A DNA stretch of 64,000 bases from Halomonas sp. NO4 (GTDB lineage: Bacteria > Pseudomonadota > Gammaproteobacteria > Pseudomonadales > Halomonadaceae), in the NCBI RefSeq assembly GCF_010994375.1, contig NZ_WHMA01000001.1:212978-276977 (forward strand), in the 5' to 3' direction. This document shows, piece by piece, positions 13,231 through 22,956 of the stretch (its first letter is position 1; every line of letters begins with the position of its first letter). The notes beneath the pieces are model-generated. The model made no database searches and was not told the origin of the DNA. It was given only the letters and a program-made list of their open reading frames with translations. Made by a program: the position numbers and the translations under genes.

Positions 13231-13259
13231 GAGTGGGGGCATGACGCGGTCGTTGCAAG
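13231..13259 (-). promoter_or_regulatory. Candidate sigma32 (heat shock) promoter of lon
   Basis: Minus strand CTTGCAA (13253-13259), 14-base spacer, CCCCACTC (13231-13238). This resembles the sigma32 pattern CTTGAAA-N(11-16)-CCCCATnT. lon is a known sigma32 target in E. coli; the site itself is prediction. Confidence 0.5.
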
Positions 13260-13282
13260 GGCCTGGGCGGCCGTAACGCACA

Positions 13283-13305
13283 AAGGGGTCGCCAGGCGAC
13301 CCCTT
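13283..13305 (-). terminator. Terminator of clpX
   Basis: Arms AAGGGGTCGCC and GGCGACCCCTT form a near-perfect palindrome followed on the minus strand by TTGTG. It lies about 40 bases after the clpX stop and separates clpX from lon. Confidence 0.6.
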
Positions 13306-13343
13306 GCATTCGCTACAGGCTCGAAGTAAGAACGTGCCGCGCC

Positions 13344-14621
13344 TCAGCCGTCGGTACCGTCGACGCGCTGCTCCTGCTGGGAATAGATGAGCAGCGGGTC
13401 GCTCTCGCCGGCGATCACCGCGGCATCGATGACCACCTTGGTCACCCCCTCCATGGAGGGAATCTCGTACATGGTGTCGAGCAGCACCGACTCAAGGATG
13501 GAGCGCAGGCCCCGGGCGCCGGTCTTGCGGGCCATGGCCTTCTGAGCAACGGCGCGCAGGGCGTCTTCGCGGAACTCGAGCTCGACGTCTTCCATGTCGA
13601 AGAGGCGCGAGTACTGCTTGATCAGCGAGTTCTTCGGCTCGGTGAGGATCTGGATGAGCGCATCCTCGCTGAGCTCGGTGAGGGTCGCGATCACCGGCAG
13701 GCGACCCACGAACTCGGGAATCAGGCCGAACTTCACCAGGTCCTCGGGCTCGACGTCGAGCAGCAGGTCGCCCACGCCCTTGGTCTCGTCCTTGCTCTTC
13801 ACCGTAGCATTGAAGCCGATGCCGCCCTTCTCGGCGCGATCGCGAATCACCTTGTCCAGGCCGGCAAAGGCACCGCCGACGATGAACAGGATGTTGGCAG
13901 TATCGACCTGCAGGAACTCCTGCTGGGGATGCTTGCGCCCGCCCTGGGGCGGCACAGACGCCGTGGTGCCTTCGATCAGCTTGAGCAGCGCCTGCTGGAC
14001 GCCCTCTCCCGACACGTCACGCGTGATGGAGGGGTTGTCCGACTTGCGCGAGATCTTGTCGATCTCGTCGATGTAGACGATGCCGCGCTGGGCCTTCTCG
14101 ACGTCGTATTCACATTTCTGGAGCAGCTTCTGGATGATGTTCTCGACGTCCTCGCCGACATAGCCCGCCTCGGTGAGGGTGGTGGCATCGGCGATGGTGA
14201 AGGGCACGTTGAGCAGCCGCGCCATGGTCTCGGCCAGCAGCGTCTTGCCGCTGCCGGTGGGACCGATGAGCAGGATGTTGGACTTGCCCAGTTCGACGTC
14301 ATCCCCCTTCACGCCGGCACGCAACCGCTTGTAGTGATTGTAGACGGCCACGGACAGCACCGTCTTGGCACGGTCCTGACCAATCACATAGTCATCCAGC
14401 GTGTGGCGGATCTCGCGGGGAACGGGCAGACGCTCCTCGTCGCTCTCGGCATCGGCATCGAGAACTTCCTCGCGAATGATGTCGTTGCACAGATCGACAC
14501 ACTCGTCACAGATATACACGGACGGGCCGGCGATGAGCTTGCGCACTTCGTTCTGGTTCTTGCCACAGAACGAGCAGTAGAGCAGCTTGCCGCCTTCGTC
14601 CTTGCCTTTGCCGTCGGCCAT
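13344..14621 (-). CDS. clpX: ATP-dependent Clp protease ATP-binding subunit ClpX
   Basis: AAA+ unfoldase that feeds tagged proteins into ClpP. The 425 residues begin with a four-Cys zinc domain (CSFC at about residues 16-19 and CDEC about 20 residues later) used for substrate and adaptor binding. Walker [13 protein letters not shown] and Walker B VYIDEIDK follow, then the small domain with [11 protein letters not shown]-type sequence. An IGF-like ClpP-docking loop is expected; IGFNATVKS is present. It follows clpP on the same strand after 74 bases. Confidence 0.97.
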   Translation of the reverse strand: MADGKGKDEGGKLLYCSFCGKNQNEVRKLIAGPSVYICDECVDLCNDIIREEVLDADAESDEERLPVPREIRHTLDDYVIGQDRAKTVLSVAVYNHYKRLRAGVKGDDVELGKSNILLIGPTGSGKTLLAETMARLLNVPFTIADATTLTEAGYVGEDVENIIQKLLQKCEYDVEKAQRGIVYIDEIDKISRKSDNPSITRDVSGEGVQQALLKLIEGTTASVPPQGGRKHPQQEFLQVDTANILFIVGGAFAGLDKVIRDRAEKGGIGFNATVKSKDETKGVGDLLLDVEPEDLVKFGLIPEFVGRLPVIATLTELSEDALIQILTEPKNSLIKQYSRLFDMEDVELEFREDALRAVAQKAMARKTGARGLRSILESVLLDTMYEIPSMEGVTKVVIDAAVIAGESDPLLIYSQQEQRVDGTDG

Positions 14622-14695
14622 TCGCGTACCTCTGTCGCTTCGGCGGCACGGTGCCGCCGGTGATCACGTATCGGGGGCGTGTCTAGATCACGCTA

Positions 14696-15316
14696 TCAGG
14701 ATGTCGGCCGCTTATCCAGCACGGCATCGATCAGGCCATACTCCGCGGCCTCAGCGCCGCTCATGAAGTTGTCGCGATCGGTATCCCGGGCGATGGTCTC
14801 GATGGCCTGGCCGGTATGGTGGGCCAGGATGCGGTTGAGCTTGTCGCGGATGCCGAGAATCTCGCGGGTATGGATCTCGATGTCCGAGGCCTGCCCCTGA
14901 TAGCCGCCGAGGGGCTGGTGAATCATCATCCGCGAGTTGGGCAGGCAGTAGCGCTTACCGGCCGCGCCACCGGCCAACAGCAGCGCCCCCATGCTGGCAG
15001 CCTGGCCGAGGCACACGGTGGAGACATCCGGCTTGACGAACTGCATGGTGTCGTAGATCGACATGCCCGCGGTCACCCCGCCACCCGGCGAGTTGATGTA
15101 CAGGTGGATGTCCTTGTCCGGGTTCTCGGATTCAAGGAACAGCAGCTGGGCCACCACCAGGTTGGCAGTGTAGTCTTCCACCGGACCGATCAGGAAGATC
15201 ACACGCTCCTTGAGCAGGCGGGAGTAGATGTCGTAGGCCCGCTCGCCGCGCGCGCTCTGCTCGACCACCATCGGCACCAGGCCGCCGGCGTTGTGGATAT
15301 CGAACTCGTTGCTCAT
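14696..15316 (-). CDS. clpP: ATP-dependent Clp protease proteolytic subunit ClpP
   Basis: Serine peptidase that forms the degradation chamber of ClpXP/ClpAP. Catalytic Ser lies in [11 protein letters not shown], His in MMIHQPLGG and Asp in the RDTDRDNFM region. ATG 15316 gives 206 residues beginning [20 protein letters not shown], which matches the family start. A longer GTG start at 15361 would add 15 unmatched residues inside a hairpin and was rejected. AAGGAC lies about 9 bases upstream of the chosen start. Confidence 0.96.
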   Translation of the reverse strand: MSNEFDIHNAGGLVPMVVEQSARGERAYDIYSRLLKERVIFLIGPVEDYTANLVVAQLLFLESENPDKDIHLYINSPGGGVTAGMSIYDTMQFVKPDVSTVCLGQAASMGALLLAGGAAGKRYCLPNSRMMIHQPLGGYQGQASDIEIHTREILGIRDKLNRILAHHTGQAIETIARDTDRDNFMSGAEAAEYGLIDAVLDKRPTS

Positions 15317-15359
15317 CTGTTTGATGTCCTTGCATCCGCTGAATGGAAGCAACTGGGCC

Positions 15360-15397
15360 ACCCCGTCCGTCGCGGGCAGACCGTCGACGAACGGGGT
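15360..15397 (-). terminator. Long hairpin between tig and clpP
   Basis: Arms ACCCCGTCCGTCG and CGACGAACGGGGT pair at 12 of 13 positions around a 12-base loop. There is no T-run on either strand. It probably acts as an attenuator or processing/stability hairpin after tig rather than a classic terminator. Confidence 0.4.
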
Positions 15398-15411
15398 CGG
15401 CTGCTGGCACC

Positions 15412-16767
15412 TCAGGCCTTGTCGGCCTCGCCTTCCGTGTTCGCTTCGTCGTCCTGCTCAGGCTGCTGCTGGGCCGCAGCCAGCGCCTCCTGGTAGCTCA
15501 TCTCCACGTCCTTGACGGTAGCCTGCTCGAGAAGGCGATCGACGGCCTTCTCCTCGAGCAGCGCCGACTTGACCTGGGTCTTCAGCTGGTCGTTGCCCAT
15601 GTAGTAGTCAACGACCTGCTGCGGCTCCTGGTATTGCTCGGCGAGCTCCTCGACGCGCGCCTTGATCTCGTCATCGGTGGCGTCGAGCTCACCCTGTTTG
15701 ATCACCTCGGCCAGCAGCAGCCCCACCTGAACGCGCCCCTTGGCCTGTTCGGCGAACAGCTCATTGGGCAGCTGGGAAACGTCGAAATCCTCGCCGAGGC
15801 CGAACTGCTGGGCGGCCTGCCGCTTGAGGGCGTCGGTCTCCTGCTGGATCAGCGCCTGCGGCACCGGCACCTCGTTGGCCTTCTTGAGCGCCTCGAGCAC
15901 CTGCTGCTTGACGCGGTTGTCGACCGCCTGCTTGGCCTCGCGGGTCATGTTCTTCTTGACCTCGGCGCGGAAGGCCTCGACATCACCTCCTTCGACACCG
16001 AAGCGCTGGATGAATTCAGCGTCGACCTCCGGCAGCTGCTGGGCACTGACCTTGTGCACCTTGACCTTGAAGGTCGCTTCCTTGCCGGCCAGGTGCTCGG
16101 CCTGGTAGTCCTCCGGGAAGGTAACCTTGACCTCCTTCTCGTCGCCGGCCTTGGCCCCCACCAGCTGCTCCTCGAAGCCGGGAATGAAGCTGCCTGACCC
16201 CAGCACCAGCTCGTGCCCCTCGGCGCTGCCCCCCTCGAAGGGCTCGTCACCCAGGAAGCCCTGGAAGTCGATGGTCAGTTGGTCGCCGTCCTCGGCGGCA
16301 CGCTCGACCTCTTCCCAGCTGGCGTTCTGCTTGCGCAGCGTCTCGATCATCTCGTCGACGTCGGCATCGGTCACTTCAACCACCGGCCGTTCGACTTCCG
16401 TTCCCTCGATGGAGGCGAGCTCGATTTCCGGGTAGACCTCCAGGGAGGCAACGAACTCGAGGTCCTTGCCAGCCTCGTTGACCTGCGGCTCGATATTCGG
16501 ATACCCCGCCGGATTGAGGTTCTCTTCGGTGATGGCCTTGACGTAGCGCTCGCGCATCACTTCGCCCACCACTTCGTCGCGCACCCCGCGGCCGTAGCGC
16601 TGACGGACCACGGACAGGGGCACATGGCCCTTGCGGAAACCGTCCAGGCGCACGTTCTTCGCGGTGTCCTTGAGGCGAGCCTCGACGGCTTGATCGACCT
16701 CGGCCGCAGGCACCTGGAACGTGACACGGCGCTCGATCTGGGAGGTCGCTTCGACGGAAACTTGCAT
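15412..16767 (-). CDS. tig: Trigger factor
   Basis: Ribosome-bound chaperone and prolyl isomerase. The 451 residues show the N-terminal ribosome-binding domain with the signature GFRKGHVP (about residues 44-51), an FKBP-type isomerase domain in the middle ([12 protein letters not shown] ... [15 protein letters not shown]) and a helical C-terminal domain ending in an acidic, Gln-rich tail. The start ATG 16767 gives the normal MQVSVE beginning. The order tig-clpP-clpX-lon is the common gammaproteobacterial arrangement. Confidence 0.96.
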   Translation of the reverse strand: MQVSVEATSQIERRVTFQVPAAEVDQAVEARLKDTAKNVRLDGFRKGHVPLSVVRQRYGRGVRDEVVGEVMRERYVKAITEENLNPAGYPNIEPQVNEAGKDLEFVASLEVYPEIELASIEGTEVERPVVEVTDADVDEMIETLRKQNASWEEVERAAEDGDQLTIDFQGFLGDEPFEGGSAEGHELVLGSGSFIPGFEEQLVGAKAGDEKEVKVTFPEDYQAEHLAGKEATFKVKVHKVSAQQLPEVDAEFIQRFGVEGGDVEAFRAEVKKNMTREAKQAVDNRVKQQVLEALKKANEVPVPQALIQQETDALKRQAAQQFGLGEDFDVSQLPNELFAEQAKGRVQVGLLLAEVIKQGELDATDDEIKARVEELAEQYQEPQQVVDYYMGNDQLKTQVKSALLEEKAVDRLLEQATVKDVEMSYQEALAAAQQQPEQDDEANTEGEADKA

Positions 16768-17041
16768 GAATAGTCCTCTACCGACTGGGGGCGTTGTGTT
16801 GAATGCGTGGATGCGTAAAAGAGTGATTTTAAGAATCCCACCCTGCGCTGGCAAGCGCCACGGCCTTGAGATGGGGGCACCGGCGGGCATTGCAAGGGGC
16901 GTATCGACGGGATTTTTCCAACATCGGGAAGCAGCGTGCAGCCGTGCTGCCGATACCGCGCGAACAAAAAAAACGACGCACAGGTCGCAGTCGACCGAAG
17001 GGCCGGGAAGAGACTGGGGCAGGAAGGGAAAACCGGTGCAA
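16768..17041. other. Gap between tig and the tRNA operon
   Basis: No gene is visible. The region holds the presumed tig promoter and leader and a minus-strand T8 run (16966-16973) that probably ends the tRNA transcript. Apparent reading frames here are weak and low-complexity. Confidence 0.5.
16966..16990 (-). terminator. Possible terminator of the tRNA operon
   Basis: A minus-strand run of eight T (16966-16973) is preceded by a short GC-rich stem (CGAC...GTCG). The stem is weak, so confidence is moderate. Confidence 0.4.
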
Positions 17042-17117
17042 TGGGGTGGATGATGGGGATCGAACCCACGACCACCGGAGCCACAATCCGGGGCTCTACC
17101 ACTGAGCTACATCCACC
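17042..17117 (-). tRNA. tRNA-His (GTG), copy 2
   Basis: Full cloverleaf on the minus strand. Acceptor arms GTGGATG / CATCCAC, anticodon GTG in ATTGTGGC, T-loop GGTTCGATC and an encoded CCA (17042-17044). The base at 17117 supplies the extra 5' G(-1) typical of tRNA-His. The sequence is identical to the other copy exactly 100 bases away. Confidence 0.97.
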
Positions 17118-17141
17118 ACTGCAATACCGGGTACGTCGAGA

Positions 17142-17217
17142 TGGGGTGGATGATGGGGATCGAACCCACGACCACCGGAGCCACAATCCGGGGCTCTACC
17201 ACTGAGCTACATCCACC
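17142..17217 (-). tRNA. tRNA-His (GTG), copy 1
   Basis: Identical to the copy at 17042-17117, including G(-1) and encoded CCA. The spacer between the two differs in sequence from the flanks, so the repeat unit is essentially the tRNA gene itself. Confidence 0.97.
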
Positions 17218-17259
17218 ATATCGACTGCTCGAACCGCTGACTCCCAACTGCGCACGGCA

Positions 17260-17336
<77 letters not shown>

Positions 17337-17403
17337 ATTCTATGTTCAATGACGCCAGACCGCAACCCTGAACGCGAATTTCATCAATTCAAACAGGAGG
17401 TTG

Positions 17404-17480
17404 TGGTCGGGGTGGAGGGATTTGAACCCCCGACATCCTGCTCCCAAAGCAGGCGCGCTACCAGACTGCGCTACACCCCG
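17404..17480 (-). tRNA. tRNA-Pro (TGG)
   Basis: Minus-strand cloverleaf with acceptor arms CGGGGTG / CACCCCG, discriminator A and encoded CCA. The anticodon TGG lies in CTTTGGGAG and the T-loop is GGTTCAAAT. It is the first gene of the Pro-Arg-His-His operon. Confidence 0.97.
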
Positions 17481-17532
17481 CCGGCCTTCGCACGGCCTCG
17501 ATGCCGCCATCGGGCCTCATCGAGCGCTGCGT

Positions 17533-17560
17533 ATTCTACCCGAGAATCCCCCACGGTCAA
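17533..17560 (-). promoter_or_regulatory. Promoter of the tRNA Pro-Arg-His-His operon
   Basis: Minus strand TTGACC (17555-17560), 16-base spacer, TAGAAT (17533-17538), followed by a GC-rich discriminator (ACGCAGCGC). A GC-rich discriminator is typical of stringently controlled stable-RNA promoters. Confidence 0.75.
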
Positions 17561-17699
17561 TAGCCGCCTGACCTGACAGGGCTTTAGCGCTTTGCCTGAG
17601 CAGGCGACCGTGCGAAAATCCCCACCCTTTCTGGTGCCTACCCGCTGCCGCCGGCACCCTTTCGCTACCATCCGTTCACCACCACCAGGGGAAGAGACG

Positions 17700-18578
17700 A
17701 TGACCGCTCAACGCATCGATGGCAAAGCCGTAGCCGCCGAGGTCCGCCAGCAGGTCGCGCGCCAGGTGGAGGCGCGCCATGCCGAAGGCAAGCGCACACC
17801 CGGCTTGGCTGTCATCGTGGTGGGCGACGACCCAGCCTCCCACGTCTACGTGAGCAACAAGCATCGCGCCTGCGAGCAGGCCGGCGTGCTCTCTTTCCGT
17901 CATACGCTGCCCGACGACACCACCCAGCAGGCGCTCGAAAGGCTGATCGACGACCTCAATGCCGACCCGAGGGTCGACGGCATTCTCCTTCAGTTGCCGC
18001 TGCCCGCCCACCTCGACGAACGGCCACTGCTCGAGCGCATCCTGCCCGACAAGGACGTCGACGGCTTCCACCCCTACAACCTCGGCCGCCTCGCGCAGCG
18101 CCTTCCCCTGCTGCGTCCCTGCACCCCCAAGGGAGTGATGACGCTGCTGGCGGCCAGCGGGCTCAAGGTGCGCGGCCTGGATGCTACCGTGGTGGGCGCC
18201 TCCAATATCGTCGGCCGCCCCATGGCACTGGAACTGATGCTCGCCGGCTGCACCACCACGGTGTGCCACCGATTCACCCGTGATCTGGAGGCCCACGTGC
18301 GCCGCGCCGAGCTGCTCGTGGTGGCCGTGGGCAAACCGGGTATCGTCAAGGGCGAGTGGGTACGCGACGATGCGATCGTCATCGACGTGGGCATCAACCG
18401 CGAGGCGGATGGTCGCCTGGTGGGCGACGTGGAATTCGGCCCCGCCGCCGAGCGGGCGTCCTGGATCACCCCCGTGCCGGGCGGTGTCGGCCCCATGACC
18501 GTCGCCTCGTTGCTCGAGAACACCCTGCACGCCGCGGAACTGCATGACGCCATGGCACCGGCGTCGCCTCAAGACTGA
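17700..18578 (+). CDS. folD: Bifunctional methylenetetrahydrofolate dehydrogenase/cyclohydrolase
   Basis: Interconverts 5,10-methylene-, methenyl- and 10-formyl-tetrahydrofolate using NADP. The 292 residues contain the catalytic Lys region [13 protein letters not shown], the QLPLP loop, the PCTPKGVM signature, the nucleotide-binding [12 protein letters not shown] and the C-terminal [10 protein letters not shown]. Length is normal (288 in E. coli). The ATG at 17700 follows GGGAAGAGA. Its stop codon is inside the luxS promoter. Confidence 0.96.
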   Translation: MTAQRIDGKAVAAEVRQQVARQVEARHAEGKRTPGLAVIVVGDDPASHVYVSNKHRACEQAGVLSFRHTLPDDTTQQALERLIDDLNADPRVDGILLQLPLPAHLDERPLLERILPDKDVDGFHPYNLGRLAQRLPLLRPCTPKGVMTLLAASGLKVRGLDATVVGASNIVGRPMALELMLAGCTTTVCHRFTRDLEAHVRRAELLVVAVGKPGIVKGEWVRDDAIVIDVGINREADGRLVGDVEFGPAAERASWITPVPGGVGPMTVASLLENTLHAAELHDAMAPASPQD

Positions 18579-18603
18579 CAGGCCGGGGTGCTTCGTCTAG
18601 AAT
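18575..18603 (+). promoter_or_regulatory. Sigma70 promoter of luxS
   Basis: CTGACA (18575-18580), 17-base spacer, TAGAAT (18598-18603). The -35 overlaps the folD stop codon. Confidence 0.65.
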
Positions 18604-18637
18604 GCGCGTTTTCTCTTTCACCTGCCGGAGCGCGCCC

Positions 18638-19111
18638 ATGAGCGACAAGATGAACGTCGAAAGCTTCAACCTCGACCACACCAAGGTGAAGGCCCCCTAC
18701 GTGCGCCTGGCCGACATCAAGACCGGCGCGAACGGCGATCGCATTCACAAGTACGACATGCGCATCTGCCAGCCCAACCAGGACCACATGGAGATGCCCG
18801 CCCTGCACTCCCTGGAGCACCTGATGGCCGAGCTGTCGCGGAACCATTCCGACAAGGTCGTCGACATCAGCCCCATGGGGTGCCAGACCGGCTTCTACGT
18901 GGCCCTGATCAACCACAACGACTACGACGACGTGCTGCGCCTGCTGCAGCACACTCTCGAGGACGTGCTGGAAGCCACCGAGGTGCCCGCCTGCAACGAG
19001 ATGCAGTGCGGCTGGGCGGCCAGCCACAGCCTGGAAGGCGCCCAGACCATCGCCCGCCGCTTCCTCGCCCAGCGCGACGAGTGGCCCCAGGTCTTCGCCG
19101 AGCCGGCGTGA
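18638..19111 (+). CDS. luxS: S-ribosylhomocysteine lyase (AI-2 synthesis)
   Basis: Cleaves S-ribosylhomocysteine to homocysteine and DPD, the precursor of the AI-2 signal. The 157 residues carry the metal site: HSLEH supplies two His, and the third ligand is Cys in the C-terminal CNEMQCGWA region. The catalytic Cys lies in [13 protein letters not shown] 18638 is preceded by GGAG; the next Met (MNVESF) is an alternative 4 codons later. mtnN, the preceding step of the same cycle, is 38 bases downstream, so the two probably share a transcript. Confidence 0.96.
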   Translation: MSDKMNVESFNLDHTKVKAPYVRLADIKTGANGDRIHKYDMRICQPNQDHMEMPALHSLEHLMAELSRNHSDKVVDISPMGCQTGFYVALINHNDYDDVLRLLQHTLEDVLEATEVPACNEMQCGWAASHSLEGAQTIARRFLAQRDEWPQVFAEPA

Positions 19112-19149
19112 TCCCGCTTTCCTGACCTCGCCGGAGAGAACGCAAAAAG

Positions 19150-19890
19150 ATGAAACGCATCGGCATTATCGGCGCCATGGCCCAGGAAGTGGCCCACCTC
19201 GCCTCGCTGCTGGAAGGCGGCCGGACCCGCACCCACGTCGGCTGCACCTTCCATCACGGGCGCCTTCATGGCGTGGACGTGGTGATCCTGCAATCCGGCA
19301 TCGGCAAGGTAAATGCCGCCATCGGCACCACCCTGCTGCTTGACGTCTACCAGCCAGAAGCGATCATCAACACCGGCTCGGCGGGAGGCTTCGGCGAGGG
19401 CCTGACCATCGGCGACATCGTGGTCTCCAGCGAAGTGCGCCATCACGACGTCGATGCCGTGGTGTTCGGCTACGAGCACGGCCAGGTGCCGAAGATGCCG
19501 GCCGCCTACCTGCCCGACGAACGGCTGGTGCGCGTCGCGCGCGAATGCGTCGAGGCGCTCGGCGAGGTGCGCGTGGTGGAAGGCCTGATCGCCACCGGCG
19601 ACGTCTTCATGGCCTGCCCCGAGCGGGTCGCTCAGACACGCTCGCGTTTTCCCACCATGCTCGCCGCCGAGATGGAAGCCGCCGCTATTGCCCAGACCTG
19701 CCACCTCTATGGCTGTCCCTTCGTGGTGATTCGCGCCCTCTCCGACATCGCCGGCGGCGGCGACAACCACCTCTCCTTCGAGCAGTTCCTCGACCAGGCA
19801 GCCGACCACTCCGCTCGCATGGTCGAGGCCATGGTCGCTCGCCTGGCCACCCCCGCGCCCCAGGTCGATTCCCAGACAGTCGCAGGCTGA
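19150..19890 (+). CDS. mtnN: 5'-methylthioadenosine/S-adenosylhomocysteine nucleosidase
   Basis: Removes adenine from S-adenosylhomocysteine and methylthioadenosine, making the substrate for LuxS. The 246 residues show GAMAQEV at the N-terminus (Glu in the catalytic site), the GSAGGF nucleotide-binding loop, EMEAAAIAQTC and catalytic Asp in ALSDIAGGGD. Length is slightly above E. coli MtnN (232) because of a short C-terminal tail. It lies directly after luxS, giving a two-gene detoxification/AI-2 unit. Confidence 0.95.
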   Translation: MKRIGIIGAMAQEVAHLASLLEGGRTRTHVGCTFHHGRLHGVDVVILQSGIGKVNAAIGTTLLLDVYQPEAIINTGSAGGFGEGLTIGDIVVSSEVRHHDVDAVVFGYEHGQVPKMPAAYLPDERLVRVARECVEALGEVRVVEGLIATGDVFMACPERVAQTRSRFPTMLAAEMEAAAIAQTCHLYGCPFVVIRALSDIAGGGDNHLSFEQFLDQAADHSARMVEAMVARLATPAPQVDSQTVAG

Positions 19891-19922
19891 GCCGTCAGCC
19901 GAGAACAAGCCGAGATCGAACG

Positions 19923-19940
19923 GCCGCCCTCAAGGGCGGC
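19923..19940. terminator. Bidirectional hairpin between mtnN and pyrC
   Basis: Arms GCCGCCCT and AGGGCGGC at the convergent end of mtnN (+) and pyrC (-). Downstream T content on the plus strand is modest (TGTTGCGTCT). Confidence 0.5.
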
Positions 19941-19979
19941 TGTTGCGTCTCACTCGAGCGCGGCTCTCGAAGCCGCGAA

Positions 19980-21017
19980 TCAGCGGGCCAGCTGCCATTC
20001 CAGGCTTTCTCCCGCCAGCAGCGGCACGATGCGTTGGCCATCCGCGTAGGGCAGCGAGGCCGGCAGCGTCCAGGGCTCGCGCACCAGAGTGACGCTATCG
20101 CGGTTGCGCGGCATGCCGTAGAAGTCGGGACCGAAGTGGCTGGCAAAGCCTTCCAGGCGCTTCAGGGCGCCGGCCTGTTCGAACGCCGTGGCGTAAAGCT
20201 CGATGGCCGCCGGGGCGGTATAGGCGCCGGCGCAACCGCAGGCCGACTCCTTGTCGCCCTGGGCATGGGGAGCACTGTCGGTCCCCAGGAAGAACTTGGG
20301 GCTGCCCGAGGTGGCCGCGACCAGCAGCGCCTCGCGATGCCGCTCGCGCTTGAGGATCGGCAGGCAGTAGTAGTGAGGGCGAATGCCGCCCACCAGCATG
20401 TGGTTGCGGTTGAAGAGCAGGTGATGGGCGGTGATGGTCGCCGCGACGTTGGCCGGTGCCTCGCTGACGAAACGGGCCGCCTCGGCAGTGGTGATGTGCT
20501 CGCACACCACCTTGAGGTCGGGATGCCGTTCGAGCAGCGGCTTCAACACCTCCTCGATGAACACCGCCTCGCGATCGAAGATGTCGATCTCGGCAGCGGT
20601 CACCTCGCCGTGGACCAGCAGCGGCATGCCCAGCCGCGCCATGGTGGCAATCGCCGCCTCGCACTTGGCGAGGTCGGTGACTCCGGAAGCCGAATTGGTC
20701 GTCGCGCCGGCGGGATAGAGCTTCACCGCGTGCACGAGGCCGCTGGCATGGGCACGTTCGATCTCCTCGGCCGGGGTATTGTCGGTGAGGTAGAGCGTCA
20801 TCAGCGGCTCGAAGGCACTGCCTTCGGGGCGCGCGGCGAGGATGCGTTCGCGGTAAGCCAGCGCCTGCTCGGTGGTGGTGACGGGCGGCTTGAGGTTGGG
20901 CATGATGATCGCCCGCCCCATCTGGCGGGCCGAGGCGGGAACCACGGCCTGCAAGGCATCGCCATCGCGCAGGTGCAGGTGCCAGTCGTCGGGTCGCGTC
21001 AGGGTGATAGCGTTCAC
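19980..21017 (-). CDS. pyrC: Dihydroorotase
   Basis: Zinc enzyme of pyrimidine synthesis that closes carbamoyl-aspartate to dihydroorotate. The 345 residues show the metal motif DWHLHLRDG at about residues 11-19, the carboxylated Lys in [13 protein letters not shown], and later VCEHITT and GTDSAPH. E. coli PyrC has 348 residues. GTG 21017 was chosen because AGGA lies 6 bases upstream; an ATG at 21038 would add 7 residues without a ribosome site. Confidence 0.94.
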   Translation of the reverse strand: MNAITLTRPDDWHLHLRDGDALQAVVPASARQMGRAIIMPNLKPPVTTTEQALAYRERILAARPEGSAFEPLMTLYLTDNTPAEEIERAHASGLVHAVKLYPAGATTNSASGVTDLAKCEAAIATMARLGMPLLVHGEVTAAEIDIFDREAVFIEEVLKPLLERHPDLKVVCEHITTAEAARFVSEAPANVAATITAHHLLFNRNHMLVGGIRPHYYCLPILKRERHREALLVAATSGSPKFFLGTDSAPHAQGDKESACGCAGAYTAPAAIELYATAFEQAGALKRLEGFASHFGPDFYGMPRNRDSVTLVREPWTLPASLPYADGQRIVPLLAGESLEWQLAR

Positions 21018-21176
21018 GGTCGTTCCTGTGGTCGGCATGGATTGGCCAGTCGGCGCCTGGGGCACCGAGTATACCGCATGCCTGGGCGTACCGGGTGGCG
21101 TCAACCGCCAGGGAATCAGGCAGCGCGGCGCGATTTCCCGTATCATCGACGCCGTTTCAGCCGGAGAGTCATCGCC

Positions 21177-21590
21177 ATGCCCAGAGTCCGCCACTACGCC
21201 GACATCGTCGCCATCCTGGCCGGCCTGATGTGGATCCTGGTGTTCTGGTCGGTGAGCATCTCGGCCAGCATGGACAGCATGGAACCGGTGCTCGCCGCCC
21301 TGCTATTGCTCGGCACCATGATCTTGCTGAGCTTCGTGCATCGCCCTATCCGCATCCACCTGAGCCGCTATCACGTGCGCAAGCGACGCACGGAAATGTG
21401 GATGCACATCCTGGCACTGCCCATGCTGCTGGCGCTGCTGCTCGGCGTGGTGCTGGAAGTGCTGATTGCCCCGCTCAGCGGCCAGCAGAAGATGCTGCTG
21501 TTCAACATCCTGGCCACCGCCGGCTGGGTGGTCTATGTGATGACCCTGGTGGTCAAGTTCATCATCCACCAGTGCAAGCGGCGGCGCTGA
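21177..21590 (+). CDS. Small four-helix membrane protein of unknown function
   Basis: A 137-residue protein I do not recognise. It has four likely membrane segments at about residues 9-29, 37-54, 76-97 and 109-130, with basic loops ([16 protein letters not shown]) and a basic C-terminus, so the loops and tail are probably cytosolic. ATG 21177 follows GGAGAG at good spacing. It is divergent from pyrC and converges on the DadA-like gene. Confidence 0.75.
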   Translation: MPRVRHYADIVAILAGLMWILVFWSVSISASMDSMEPVLAALLLLGTMILLSFVHRPIRIHLSRYHVRKRRTEMWMHILALPMLLALLLGVVLEVLIAPLSGQQKMLLFNILATAGWVVYVMTLVVKFIIHQCKRRR

Positions 21591-21611
21591 CCGCCGTCGC
21601 ACAGCCCTCGC

Positions 21612-22856
21612 CTAGAAGCGGTCGGCGCGGAAGGGCGTCATGTCCACAACCGGCTCTTCCCCTTCCATCATTTCCGCCAGCACGCGGCCCGTCACCGGCC
21701 CCAGGGTGAAGCCCTGGTGGCCATGGCCAAAGGCGAACCATAGCCCGTCATGGCGAGGCGCGGGACCGATTACCGGCTTCATGTCGGGCAGACAGGGGCG
21801 CGCGCCCTTCCAGGGCTCGGGGTCGAGGCGCTCACCCAGGCCGGGATAGAGGCGGCGCGCCTCGGCCTCGGCAGCATCCAGCTGACCGGAACGCGGCGGC
21901 GCGTCACGGGGCTCCAACTCGGCACCGGTGGTCAGGCGGATACCAGCGCGCATGGGCGCGAGAATGTAGCCCACCTCGGCGTCGAGCAGCCAGTGATGCA
22001 GGCGCCTCCCCGCCTCGGCGCCGTAGTGCATGTGATAGCCGCGCTTGACGAACGCCGGCAGGCGATAGCCGAGGGGCTTGAGCCAGTCGCCGGCCCAGGG
22101 CCCGAGCGCCACGACAATCTCCTGCGCCTCGTGTACACCGGCATCGGTATCCACCCGCCAGCCCTGGCCGGCCTGGCGCATCCCGCTCACCTCGGCCTGC
22201 AAGAAGCGCCCGCCCTCGCGTTCGAAGGCCTCGGCGTAGGCGGCGACCAGCGCGCCAGGATCGACCGCCCCCCAGGCATTGGTCCAGTGGATCGCCCCGG
22301 CTGGACCGTCGGCCAGCTGCGGTTCGCGGTCCCGCAGCCCGGCGGCGTCCAGCAGCTCATGAGTCACCCCGAATCGCTCGGCAGCGTCTTGTGCTTCGGC
22401 CGCACGCGCATCCAGGCCCGCCCGGCTGCGGTAGACCTCCAGCCAGCCCTGCTTCTTGATCAGGTCTTCGGCCCCGGCCGCGGTGAACATCTCGGCGTGC
22501 TCCTGGGTGCACAGGGTGATCAGCGAGGCGTACTCGGGAATGATGCGCGCATGCTGGCGTGGCGCGGAGTGGCGCCAGTAGGCGAACAGCGGACCGGCCG
22601 CCTTGACCATGCCACGCAGGCTGTAGCGGATGTCGGCACGCCGGTTGGGCAGGACGTCGAGCAGCTTGCTCAGCTCGCGGGGGAAGGGATAGGGCCGCAC
22701 CGCCTCGCGCTGGATCAGGCCACCGTTGCCGAAGGAGGTCTCCCGCCCCGGCCGCTGGCGATCCACCAGCAACACCGAGCGGCCGCGTCGCGCCAGGTGC
22801 CAGGCGATGGAAACGCCGATCATGCCGGCTCCCAGAACGATGGTTTCACGAGACAT
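21612..22856 (-). CDS. FAD-dependent amino acid oxidoreductase, DadA-like
   Basis: DAO-superfamily flavoenzyme of 414 residues. The N-terminal dinucleotide motif VLGAGMIGVSIAWHLARRG lies at residues 7-25 and the C-terminal FAD motif GLWFAFGHGHQGFTLGPVTG near residues 370-390. Members such as DadA oxidise D-amino acids to 2-oxo acids and ammonia, passing electrons to the respiratory chain. The substrate cannot be told from sequence here. It lies 100 bases after the TerB-like gene and near the ABC/GlcD/aminotransferase cluster. A TAGAAT in the gap may give it its own promoter. Confidence 0.82.
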   Translation of the reverse strand: MSRETIVLGAGMIGVSIAWHLARRGRSVLLVDRQRPGRETSFGNGGLIQREAVRPYPFPRELSKLLDVLPNRRADIRYSLRGMVKAAGPLFAYWRHSAPRQHARIIPEYASLITLCTQEHAEMFTAAGAEDLIKKQGWLEVYRSRAGLDARAAEAQDAAERFGVTHELLDAAGLRDREPQLADGPAGAIHWTNAWGAVDPGALVAAYAEAFEREGGRFLQAEVSGMRQAGQGWRVDTDAGVHEAQEIVVALGPWAGDWLKPLGYRLPAFVKRGYHMHYGAEAGRRLHHWLLDAEVGYILAPMRAGIRLTTGAELEPRDAPPRSGQLDAAEAEARRLYPGLGERLDPEPWKGARPCLPDMKPVIGPAPRHDGLWFAFGHGHQGFTLGPVTGRVLAEMMEGEEPVVDMTPFRADRF

Positions 22857-22956
22857 GCCTCTCCTCCGGATAGACGAACGACAGCGCCGCCAGCAGACGA
22901 TGGCCGGCGGCGAAGCGCCATTCTAGCAGGCCGCACGAGGCGGCGCCGAGCGATGC

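Noticed and set aside
16936-17205. Small plus-strand protein containing two repeats of a GIEPTTTGATIRG-type sequence
   Set aside because: It is a translation of the antisense of the two tRNA-His genes, a known source of false ORFs.
19545-21176. Long plus-strand frame in front of the small membrane protein
   Set aside because: It is out of frame with mtnN and antisense to pyrC; only the last 137 codons, after a good ribosome site, look real.
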